Shown here: in pieces, positions 57,791-64,000 of the stretch | How positions within the stretch are numbered: position 1 is the stretch's first letter | Layout of the letters: every line of letters begins with the position of its first letter | Assembly: GCF_001418005.1 (NCBI RefSeq) | Contig: NZ_LIOL01000001.1 | Location: forward strand, 558,001 to 622,000 | Origin: Chelatococcus sambhunathii | GTDB taxonomy: Bacteria > Pseudomonadota > Alphaproteobacteria > Rhizobiales > Beijerinckiaceae | DNA: 64,000 nt | Direction: 5' to 3' | The notes under the pieces: generated by a model | Told to the model about the DNA's origin: nothing | The model's input: the letters and a program-made list of their open reading frames with translations, nothing else | Databases searched by the model: none | Translations under genes and position numbers: made by a program

Positions 57791-58540
57791 TCAGAACACC
57801 TTGAAGGCGATGGCGAGCTCGCGCAGCGCCAGCAGCGAGATGACGAGCCCGACCGCGATCATCAGCGGCTCCGGCCGGATGCGCCTGACGAGATAGCCGG
57901 CGAGCGGCGCCGCCAGCACGCCGCCGACGATGAGGCCGGCGACGTTCCACAGGTGCGTGGCGCCGAGCTGGCCGAAGAACGTCGCCGAGATGGCCGCCGT
58001 GACGAAGAACTCCGACGCGTTGACCGAGCCGATGACCTTGCGCGGCGCATGGCCGGAGCCGATCAGCGTCGAGGTGACCATCGGCCCCCAGCCGCCTCCG
58101 CCGATGGCGTCGAGGAAGCCGCCGACGAGACCGAGCGGCGCGGCTCCGGCCGGCGACGCATCGCTCCGGCGCGCCGAACGCGCCACGCGCAGGAGGATGA
58201 GTCCGCCCATGACGAGGAGATAGGCGGCCACGAAGGGCCGGATGGCGCTGCCCTCGACGTTGGAGAGCACGAAGGCCCCGAGACTGCCGCCCGCCGCCCC
58301 GGCGAGCGCGAGGCGCACGAGCAGGCGCCGGTCGACATTGCCGTGCGCTAGGTGAGACACCCCGGACACCGCAGTGGTCGCCAGTTCGGCCGTATGCACA
58401 GCCGCGCTCGCATGGGCGGGCGGTATGCCCAGCGCGAGCAGCGACGAGGTGGAAATGAGGCCGAAGGCCATGCCAAGCGCCCCGTCGACCAGCTGCGCGC
58501 AAAAGCCGACGAGCGCGAGAAGAAGGAATTCGGAGACCAT
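57791..58540 (-). CDS. TauE/SafE family sulfite/organosulfonate exporter-like permease
   Basis: A 249-aa membrane protein with seven to eight hydrophobic segments and the family signature GFCAQLVDGALGMAFGL at the N-terminus. GGFLDAIGGGGWGPMVTS in the second half is the repeated motif. It may export or import sulfur-containing anions or act in acid uptake. ATG at 58540. The AT-rich 58541-58657 gap upstream probably holds its promoter. The msrA gene upstream also handles sulfur chemistry, though co-transcription is not shown. Confidence 0.9.
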   Translation of the reverse strand: MVSEFLLLALVGFCAQLVDGALGMAFGLISTSSLLALGIPPAHASAAVHTAELATTAVSGVSHLAHGNVDRRLLVRLALAGAAGGSLGAFVLSNVEGSAIRPFVAAYLLVMGGLILLRVARSARRSDASPAGAAPLGLVGGFLDAIGGGGWGPMVTSTLIGSGHAPRKVIGSVNASEFFVTAAISATFFGQLGATHLWNVAGLIVGGVLAAPLAGYLVRRIRPEPLMIAVGLVISLLALRELAIAFKVF

Positions 58541-58657
58541 GAAAGCCCCGCTGATGCCCAGGCGCGGCGTTGATCCGCCGCGCCAGCCGCAGCATACAGC
58601 GGGCGCCTATAAACTCAATAATCTTGTTAATTCGTAATTTTCACATCAAATAATGTG

Positions 58658-59311
58658 TTATGCACTTGCCGCCTGCACCGTCGGGCAGGACACGCCGGTT
58701 CCGCCGAGGCCGCAATAGCCGCCAGGGTTCTTGGCCAGATATTGCTGGTGGTAGTCCTCGGCATAGTAGAACGCAGGCGCATCGACGATTTCGGTGGTGA
58801 CCGGACCATAGCCCCGCGCCGCGAGCGCCTTGCCATAGGCCTCGCGCGAGGCGAGGGCCGCCGCCTTCTGGGTCGCGCCCGTTACATAGATGCCGGAGCG
58901 GTACTGCGTGCCGACGTCGTTGCCTTGGCGCATGCCCTGGGTCGGATCGTGGCTCTCCCAGAAGACCTTGAGCAGATGCTCGAATGGGATGACGGCGGGA
59001 TCATAGACCACGAGCACCACCTCGTTGTGGCCTGTCAGTCCGGTGCATACTTCCTCATAGGTAGGGTTCGGCGTCTCGCCGCCGGCATAGCCCACCGCCG
59101 TGACATGGACGCCCGGTAGAGACCAGAAGACCCGTTCCGCTCCCCAGAAGCAGCCGAGGCCGAACAGCACCTGCGCACTATCCTGCGGAAACGGCCCCTT
59201 CAGTGGCTGTCCATTCACGAAATGCCGCTCCGCTGTCGGCAGCGGCATCGCGCGGCCCGGCAAGGCCTCGCCCGGCACCGGCATGGTCTGGCGCTTCCTG
59301 AAACCGTACAT
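58658..59311 (-). CDS. msrA: Peptide methionine sulfoxide reductase MsrA
   Basis: A 217-aa reductase repairing S-methionine sulfoxide. The catalytic Cys54 lies in [31 protein letters not shown] and [22 protein letters not shown] are conserved. Resolving cysteines are near the C-terminus in [14 protein letters not shown]. Length (about 213 aa long form) is normal for the proteobacterial type. ATG at 59311. Confidence 0.95.
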   Translation of the reverse strand: MYGFRKRQTMPVPGEALPGRAMPLPTAERHFVNGQPLKGPFPQDSAQVLFGLGCFWGAERVFWSLPGVHVTAVGYAGGETPNPTYEEVCTGLTGHNEVVLVVYDPAVIPFEHLLKVFWESHDPTQGMRQGNDVGTQYRSGIYVTGATQKAAALASREAYGKALAARGYGPVTTEIVDAPAFYYAEDYHQQYLAKNPGGYCGLGGTGVSCPTVQAASA

Positions 59312-59404
59312 GCGGCATCTCCCTCGCTAAACAGGCCCGCATGATTTAGGAAGGCGCAGGCGTCGTCGCGAGACTGGGAAGCACTCAAGCTTTCGTGACA
59401 CGCC

Positions 59405-59725
59405 TCAGCGGTCGCTCGCGAAACCGACGGACTCCGGCTTGCGCCGGCCGATCCACATGGCGAGGATGCCAATGACGAGCGCAACCACCCAGGTCGGCGT
59501 CGTGAAGACGGTGAGCAGCACCGGATCCCACAGGAAGGGATGGATATGCCGCGCCACTGCCGGCTCGATCAGTGGAAAGCTGTGCGGCAACAGGGCGAAG
59601 AGAGTCGCCCCGAGCGGGGTGAAATCGAAATGCCCGTTGGCTATCCCGCGCGTGCTGTCGATGACGAAGGACACGAAGCCGGCAACGATCACCAGAAAAC
59701 CGACAACTCGCAGGACGAACCGCAT
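59405..59725 (-). CDS. Small membrane protein, function unknown
   Basis: A 106-aa protein with an N-terminal hydrophobic helix (LRVVGFLVIVAGFVSFVID), a central amphipathic region and a C-terminal helix (WVVALVIGILAMWIGRRKPES). ATG at 59725 follows CACGGGTGGAAG. I do not recognise the family. It lies upstream of msrA in the same direction with 93 bp between, so co-expression is possible. Confidence 0.72.
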   Translation of the reverse strand: MRFVLRVVGFLVIVAGFVSFVIDSTRGIANGHFDFTPLGATLFALLPHSFPLIEPAVARHIHPFLWDPVLLTVFTTPTWVVALVIGILAMWIGRRKPESVGFASDR

Positions 59726-59918
59726 CTTCCACCCGTGAACGCTGCAACGAGACCGCGGCGGCAAGACACCGCCCACCGGACCGGTCGGGACGGCTCGAGA
59801 TGGTATGCAACCGATGCTGCCGTACATGCGCGGACCGCCCGCCTCCCTCCATCTATCACCGCGCACGGCGTTCCATGCAATCAAATCGACGGCACCGGTG
59901 AATTGCCGCCGGAACGCC

Positions 59919-59946
59919 TTGCGCTCGCCGCCCGACGGGCTATATA
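59919..59946 (+). promoter_or_regulatory. Promoter of tRNA-Ser
   Basis: TTGCGC (-35-like) and TATATA (-10) with 16-bp spacing, ending 62 bp before the tRNA. The region between is GC-rich with no ORF. This spacing and strength fit a stable RNA promoter. Confidence 0.6.
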
Positions 59947-60008
59947 ACGCGCCCCATCCGAGCGTGCCCCATGTCGGCTAACCGACCAACCGGCATGCAT
60001 CCGGATCC

Positions 60009-60098
<90 letters not shown>

Positions 60099-60439
60099 TT
60101 TCTACCCCGTCGAACGTTCTCCGCACGCGGACGCGGCGCTGAAACGCCAAGGAACCGCGTGGTCCGGGCGCTGACCTGTGTGGACTGCAAACCCGGCAGA
60201 GTCGGCTCCGAGCGTTCTCTCTCGGCCGCTTTTCTCTCGACCTCTGGACTGAACCAGCAAGGGCACGGATTCGTAATCCCTTGAAACGATGAGCTGTTTC
60301 GACCCTCCCGCTTGTGAACTGAGAAGCGGCTGCGCTTCATGCCTGGTCCTTTCAAAGGCCCAGAACGAACTTCGATCCGGATTAGATCGCAGGAGCAAGG
60401 TCAGGCGTTGGACTGCGCTTCTTTTGGACCGCGAGGGAC
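60099..60439. other. 341-bp region after tRNA-Ser without a recognisable gene
   Basis: Only short frames with no plausible ribosome site or protein-like composition are seen. G+C content falls across it, and no repeat of the tRNA 3' end is visible inside. It may hold the left edge of an integrated element. Confidence 0.5.
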
Positions 60440-60468
60440 TTGTCCCGTGTGGGTCAAAACATTATTTT
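60440..60468 (+). promoter_or_regulatory. Promoter of the fluoride-responsive operon
   Basis: TTGTCC (60440-60445) and TATTTT (60463-60468) are separated by 17 bp, placing the start point just upstream of the riboswitch aptamer. The -10 region is the AT-richest segment in this area. Confidence 0.6.
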
Positions 60469-60479
60469 ACCGAGGTGAT

Positions 60480-60527
60480 GGGGATGGAGTCCCCCTGAAA
60501 CCGCCTGAGAGGGCTGATGACTCCTGC
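60480..60527 (+). ncRNA. Fluoride (crcB-type) riboswitch aptamer
   Basis: The aptamer reads GGGGATGGAGTCCCCC, then TGAAACCGCC, GAGA loop, GGGCTGATGACTCCTGC. P1 is GGGG/CCCC, P3 is GCCT/GGGC around a GAGA tetraloop, and P2 pairs GGAGT (60486-60490) with ACTCC (60520-60524). The order GAUGG, AAAC-CGCC and GCUGAUGACUCCU matches the Bacillus and Thermotoga fluoride riboswitches I recall. An intrinsic terminator follows about 40 bp later, and the next gene is an ion antiporter. The upstream GGTGAT at 60474 may extend the structure. Confidence 0.88.
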
Positions 60528-60565
60528 CGCGTGGAGACATGTGGTGGGAGTCGCTCGAGGAAGCG

Positions 60566-60589
60566 ACCCGCCAAAATGGCGGGTTTTTT
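60566..60589 (+). terminator. Intrinsic terminator of the fluoride riboswitch (expression platform)
   Basis: Stem CCCGCC/GGCGGG with a 5-base AAAAT loop and six U residues, in the leader between aptamer and first gene. A second GGAGT (60547-60551) upstream of it could compete for ACTCC of aptamer helix P2. Fluoride binding would thus be expected to prevent termination. Confidence 0.85.
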
Positions 60590-60652
60590 GCTGCCCCGTT
60601 TCCATGCGCATGACCGAAACAACCCGGCTGCCGGCCGGATCGGAGGTATGCG

Positions 60653-61819
60653 ATGGAAAACGTTTGGCTGGTTTCGGCGGTCTGGCTGGGGCTCGCGCTG
60701 CTTGCCTCGGTCATCTCGATCCGCGTCGCCATGTCGGTGGCGCTCGTCGAGATCATGGTCGGGGCGCTCGCCGGCAACACGATCGGGCTGCAACTCACCG
60801 AATGGGTGAACTTCCTCGCCGGGTTCGGCGCAATCCTGCTCACCTTCCTGGCCGGAACCGAGATCGACGGCCGCGTCATCCGAATGCATTTCTGGTCGAG
60901 CATGTCGATTGGCGTTGTCGGCTTCCTGGCGCCCTATCTCGGTGTGCTGGTCTATGCCCGCTACGGCATAGACTGGACCTGGCCTCAGGCGCAGATCGCG
61001 GGGATTTCGCTTTCCACCACCTCGGTTGCCGTCGTCTACGCCGTGATGGTCGAGACCGGCTTCAACAAGACCGAAATCGGTAAGGTCATCCTCGCCGCCT
61101 GTTTCATCAACGATCTCGGCACGGTGCTGGCGCTTGGCGTCGTCTTTGCCCATTTCGACTGGTGGCTGGCACTGTTCGGGGCCGTCACCGCAGCCGCCTT
61201 GTGGATGCTGCCGCGCTTCGCGCCGTGGTTCTTCACCAGGGTCGGCCACCGGGTCAGCGAACCCGAGACCAAGTTCATCTCGCTGGTGCTGCTCGGCCTC
61301 GGCGGGCTGGCCTCGATCGCCGGCAGCGAAGCCGTGCTCCCGGCTTATCTGGTCGGCATGGCCCTGGCTCCAGCCTTCCTCGCCGATCCGGAACTGCCGC
61401 ACCGCATGCGCATCATCGCCTTCACCATCCTGACGCCGTTCTACTTCCTGAAGGCCGGATCGCTGGTCGACTTCCAGGCGGTCCTGGCGGCGGCCGGGCT
61501 CATCGTCGTCTTCCTCGCGATCAAGATGGTCACCAAGTTCGTCGGCATACTGCCGCTCACTCACGCCTTCCGGTTCGAGCGGCGCGAGGGGATGTACACG
61601 ACGCTGCTGATGTCGACCGGACTGACTTTCGGCACGATCTCGGCACTCTTCGGCCTCACTAACGGCATCATCGACCAGCGCCAGTACACGATCCTGGTGA
61701 CCGCCGTCATCGGCAGCGCGGTCGTGCCGACGCTGATCGCGCAGCGCTGGTTCCAGCCGGCGTTCAAGCCCATCGAGGGCGATTTCGCGCCGGGAAAGCC
61801 GTCACGGAAGGAGGCCTGA
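60653..61819 (+). CDS. CPA2-type cation/proton antiporter under riboswitch control
   Basis: A 388-aa inner-membrane protein with about ten to twelve hydrophobic segments. It has the Kef/NapA-like architecture: MVGALAGN and FLAGTEIDGRVI in the first half, the ND motif of CPA2 antiporters in FINDLGTVLALG near residue 150, and GSEAVLPAYLVGMALAPAF later. There is no C-terminal TrkA-N domain. ATG at 60653 with CGGAGGT upstream. It is the first gene downstream of the fluoride riboswitch, so it probably helps expel fluoride or restore ion and pH balance. Its exact ion is not shown. Confidence 0.88.
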   Translation: MENVWLVSAVWLGLALLASVISIRVAMSVALVEIMVGALAGNTIGLQLTEWVNFLAGFGAILLTFLAGTEIDGRVIRMHFWSSMSIGVVGFLAPYLGVLVYARYGIDWTWPQAQIAGISLSTTSVAVVYAVMVETGFNKTEIGKVILAACFINDLGTVLALGVVFAHFDWWLALFGAVTAAALWMLPRFAPWFFTRVGHRVSEPETKFISLVLLGLGGLASIAGSEAVLPAYLVGMALAPAFLADPELPHRMRIIAFTILTPFYFLKAGSLVDFQAVLAAAGLIVVFLAIKMVTKFVGILPLTHAFRFERREGMYTTLLMSTGLTFGTISALFGLTNGIIDQRQYTILVTAVIGSAVVPTLIAQRWFQPAFKPIEGDFAPGKPSRKEA

Positions 61820-61820
61820 G

Positions 61821-62240
61821 ATGTACGAGAAGATCCTGATCGCCAACGACGGCTCGGAAGGCGGCACCCGGGCGCTCGCCTATGCCATCAAGCTGGCCCA
61901 TCGCCTCAAGGCCCACCTGCACATGATCTGTGTGGAGGAACTGCCGCGTCTTCCCACCACGATCGACGAGGTGGTGGAAGACAAGCTCGATGAGAACCAT
62001 CGGTTCGAGCCGGTGATCGCGCAGGCGCAGTTCCAGGCCAGGAGCGGGCATGTGAAAATCGAGACGCATGTCGTCGCCGGCCATGCCGTGCCGACCATCA
62101 TCGACTTTGTCGAGCGTGGTCGATTCGACCTGCTCGTTGTCGGCTACATGGGCCATTCCGCTCTTTATAACCGGCTGATCGGCAGCACCACCGACCGCCT
62201 GGTGGAACTCGCGCCGTGCCACGTCTTGGTGATCAAGTGA
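61821..62240 (+). CDS. Universal stress protein (UspA family)
   Basis: A 139-aa single-domain Usp. N-terminal KILIANDGSEGG and C-terminal GYMGHSALYNRLIGSTTDRL contain the G-x2-G-x9-GS ATP-binding motif, so it should bind ATP. It starts 1 bp after the antiporter stop (TGA then G then ATG) with AAGGAGGCC before it. It lies in the same operon as the antiporter and the MutS-like gene. Its link to fluoride is by riboswitch control only. Confidence 0.93.
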   Translation: MYEKILIANDGSEGGTRALAYAIKLAHRLKAHLHMICVEELPRLPTTIDEVVEDKLDENHRFEPVIAQAQFQARSGHVKIETHVVAGHAVPTIIDFVERGRFDLLVVGYMGHSALYNRLIGSTTDRLVELAPCHVLVIK

Positions 62241-62254
62241 CAGGAGGCGGAGAC

Positions 62255-63892
62255 ATGCCGGGACGAGCTGTCAAAGCCGAGCGACAACGGCGACCTCCCG
62301 TTTCATATCGGGCGGCAGAGGCGTCGACCGCATCGGTCCTGCAAGCCGTTGAGGCACATGAGCCCGCACCGGAGGATTTCACGAGCATCCTCGGCGGCAT
62401 GCCCAAGACGCAGGCCGATGCGCCTGAGTTTTTCGTGGACCTCAACCTTGACCAGATCGTCGATGCCGTGACTACGGGCCGCGCCGAATACGACCTGAAG
62501 CCCTTCTTCCATGTCTCGCTGCACGATGCGGACGCCGTCCGCTTCCGACACGAGGTGTTCCAGGATCTGGAGGACACACGTGTTTTCGAGCACATCGTCG
62601 ATTTCGCGAACCGGATGCGGCAGATGCGCAAGCAGCTCGAAACCGCGGAAAAGCTCCGCTACCGATATCAGAAGGAGAGGCTGTTCCTGGATGCAGCCTC
62701 CACGTATTGCGAGGCAGTCTCCATCCTGCTCGACAATCTTTCCGACGCAAAACTCCATTCGCGTGGTTTCAGGGCCTTTCGCAACTTCCTCGAAGGTCAT
62801 ATCGGCTCAAACGACTTCATCGCACTGAAGGACAAGATCGCGAAGCTTTACGATAGCCTCTCTGCCGTCCACTACTGCATGCACATCAAGGGCGGTCGGA
62901 TCAGCGTGCGTAAGGCGGCAGCCGAGATCGACTACAGCGCGGAGGTGGAAAGGTCATTCGAAAAATTCCGGCGCGGCGCCGTCGAAAGCCATCTCTGCGA
63001 CATTCCAGACTATCTGGAGATGAACCACATCGAGGCCGCCGTCGTGGACATGGTGGCCAAGCTTTATCCGGAGACGTTCGACGCGCTAGACGCCTTCTTC
63101 CAGAAGCATCCGGACTTCGCCGATTCGAGGATCATAGGCTTTGACCGCGAGGTGCAGTTCTACCTCTCCTGGATAGAGTATATGCGGCGGTTCGCTACCG
63201 CCGAACTCCCCTTCTGCTATCCTGACGTTTCGCCGAGCGATAAGGCCATCCACAGCATTGAGAGCTTTGACCTCGCCCTGGCTGCCAAGCTCCTGACGGA
63301 GAAGGCGCCGATCGTCTGCAACGATTTTCTCCTGAAGGGTCCCGAGCGCATCTTCGTGGTGACGGGCCCAAACCAGGGCGGCAAGACCACCTTTGCCCGC
63401 ATGTTCGGACAGCTTCATTTCCTGGCGAGCCTTGGCTGTCCGGTTCCGGGCAAGGAAGCGCGGCTGTTTCTGTTCGATCGGCTTTTCACGCATTTCGAGA
63501 AGGAGGAGGACGTCGCCAACCTGCGCGGCAAGCTGGAGGATGACCTCATCCGCATCCATCAGGTGCTTGAGCAGGCCACACCGGGAAGCGTCGTTATCAT
63601 GAACGAGATATTCACCTCGACCACGCTGCACGACGCGCTGTTCCTCGGTCGGAAGGTGATGGAAAGGATCATGGCGCTCGACCTCATCGCGGTCTGCGTC
63701 ACCTTCGTCGACGAGCTTGCCTCGCTCAGCGACAAGACCGTGAGCCTTACGAGCATGGTCGACCCGGACAATCCTGCACGGCGTACTTTCAAGGTCATCA
63801 GACGCCCCGCTGACGGCCGCTCGCACGCGATGGCGATCGCCCGGCTGCACGGCCTGGCCTATGCCGATCTCAAGGAGCGGCTGAAGCCATGA
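62255..63892 (+). CDS. Short MutS-like ATPase in the fluoride operon
   Basis: A 545-aa protein with the MutS core/lever region (residues about 60-350) and the MutS ATPase domain: Walker A VTGPNQGGKTTFAR at about residues 371-379, FEKEEDVANL, the Walker B-like VVIMNEIFTSTT (Asn in place of the usual Asp, with Glu kept), and a final MAIARLHGL. The mismatch-recognition domain I with its Phe-x-Glu motif is absent; normal MutS is about 850 aa. ATG at 62255 follows CAGGAGGCGG. Its G+C is lower than the chromosome. It ends in ATGA with the next gene. Function is unknown; mismatch repair is not implied. Confidence 0.87.
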   Translation: MPGRAVKAERQRRPPVSYRAAEASTASVLQAVEAHEPAPEDFTSILGGMPKTQADAPEFFVDLNLDQIVDAVTTGRAEYDLKPFFHVSLHDADAVRFRHEVFQDLEDTRVFEHIVDFANRMRQMRKQLETAEKLRYRYQKERLFLDAASTYCEAVSILLDNLSDAKLHSRGFRAFRNFLEGHIGSNDFIALKDKIAKLYDSLSAVHYCMHIKGGRISVRKAAAEIDYSAEVERSFEKFRRGAVESHLCDIPDYLEMNHIEAAVVDMVAKLYPETFDALDAFFQKHPDFADSRIIGFDREVQFYLSWIEYMRRFATAELPFCYPDVSPSDKAIHSIESFDLALAAKLLTEKAPIVCNDFLLKGPERIFVVTGPNQGGKTTFARMFGQLHFLASLGCPVPGKEARLFLFDRLFTHFEKEEDVANLRGKLEDDLIRIHQVLEQATPGSVVIMNEIFTSTTLHDALFLGRKVMERIMALDLIAVCVTFVDELASLSDKTVSLTSMVDPDNPARRTFKVIRRPADGRSHAMAIARLHGLAYADLKERLKP

Positions 63893-64000
63893 AGCCGCTG
63901 CTGATGTATCGCGACCGCGATTTCGATGCGGAGGCTGCGCTGCCGTGGAACGCCGAGATGCTGGTCCAGGATCTCGGTCTCATAGCCGTGTTCGAGGCAA
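63889..64000 (+). CDS. Downstream gene of the fluoride operon, N-terminal fragment
   Basis: Starts at ATG overlapping the MutS-like stop codon (ATGA) and runs off the window after 37 codons (MKPLLMYRDRDFDAEAALPW is the start). The tight coupling shows it is co-translated with the MutS-like ATPase. From recollection of similar clusters it may be a second MutS-like ATPase, but the fragment is too short to show this. Confidence 0.7.
   Translation, partial: MKPLLMYRDRDFDAEAALPWNAEMLVQDLGLIAVFEA

Noticed and set aside
56736..58595. Upstream extension of the helicase frame to 984 codons
   Set aside because: The extension runs antisense to mepA and in another frame through the TauE gene; the helicase begins with a good ribosome site at 56735.
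60480..60527. yybP-ykoY manganese riboswitch considered for the leader
   Set aside because: The order GAUGG, AAAC-CGCC, GCUGAUGACUCC with its three short helices fits the fluoride aptamer, and the manganese-type GGGGAGUA loop pair is absent.

Overview
The window is high-GC DNA (sampled lines are near 68-70% G+C) with the gene density, operon style and protein families of an alphaproteobacterium, most likely a Hyphomicrobiales (Rhizobiales) member. Supporting this are the lptC-lptA-lptB-rpoN-hpf-ptsN block, an Azt-type zinc ABC transporter behind an alphaproteobacterial Zur-like box, TAXI/DUF1850 TRAP transport, and a fused IorAB indolepyruvate oxidoreductase. The genus cannot be fixed from the sequence alone.

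Layout. 1-225: tail of a 5'-nucleotidase-type gene. 273-9342 (minus): one catabolic/transport operon with a FadD-like CoA ligase, LivG, LivH, LivM, LivK, LivF, a LysE-family exporter and a PaaK-like CoA ligase. 9663-12411: Crp/Fnr regulator, isochorismatase-like hydrolase, AraC regulator and a DUF2000 protein. 12419-15916: IorAB fusion with a perfect 21-bp palindrome upstream. 16217-19600: DUF1007 plus NicO Co/Ni transporter, convergent with a cobalt-type nitrile hydratase operon (alpha, beta, accessory protein). 19803-27026: TRAP DctQM pair, DUF1045 2H phosphoesterase, small membrane protein, then TAXI-TRAP (binding protein, fused permease, DUF1850). 27285-28868: OpgG/OpgD. 29014-34547: zinc block (Zur-like box, 53-aa His-rich peptide, AztA, AztB, AztC, CobW/ZNG1-like GTPase, WD40 protein, 94-aa protein). 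34651-36657: lipoprotein hydrolase and RNase D-like exonuclease. 36841-42025: Lpt, sigma-54 and PTS-Ntr core block. 42029-49277: glucokinase, class I fumarase, glycolipid-binding protein, PotF-like binding protein, aminotransferase and RND adaptor. 49310-59725: RND pump, AnmK, SLC13 permease, RecD/Dda-like helicase, MepA, TauE/SafE, MsrA and a small membrane protein. 60009-60098: tRNA-Ser(GGA).

The most striking part is the right end. Directly after tRNA-Ser the composition drops to roughly 52-60% G+C in sampled lines. A promoter, a fluoride (crcB-type) riboswitch aptamer and an intrinsic terminator then precede a tightly packed operon: CPA2 cation/proton antiporter, universal stress protein, short MutS-like ATPase and a further gene that runs off the end. 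This looks like a horizontally acquired fluoride-responsive cassette beside a tRNA gene. Neither CrcB/Fluc nor CLC-F is visible in the window, so the antiporter may be the exporter here or the channel gene may lie beyond the edge. The role of a MutS-like ATPase in a fluoride response is not explained by known biochemistry.

Other systems link up functionally. The NicO transporter probably supplies cobalt to the adjacent nitrile hydratase, whose alpha subunit has a His-rich tail. The liv operon plus two CoA ligases and IorAB suggest uptake and activation of aromatic or branched organic acids. The zinc block couples import (AztABC) to cytosolic zinc allocation (CobW). Several hairpins built on CCCTCCCCC/GGGGGAGGG and one palindrome overlapping two stop codons look like dispersed intergenic repeats.
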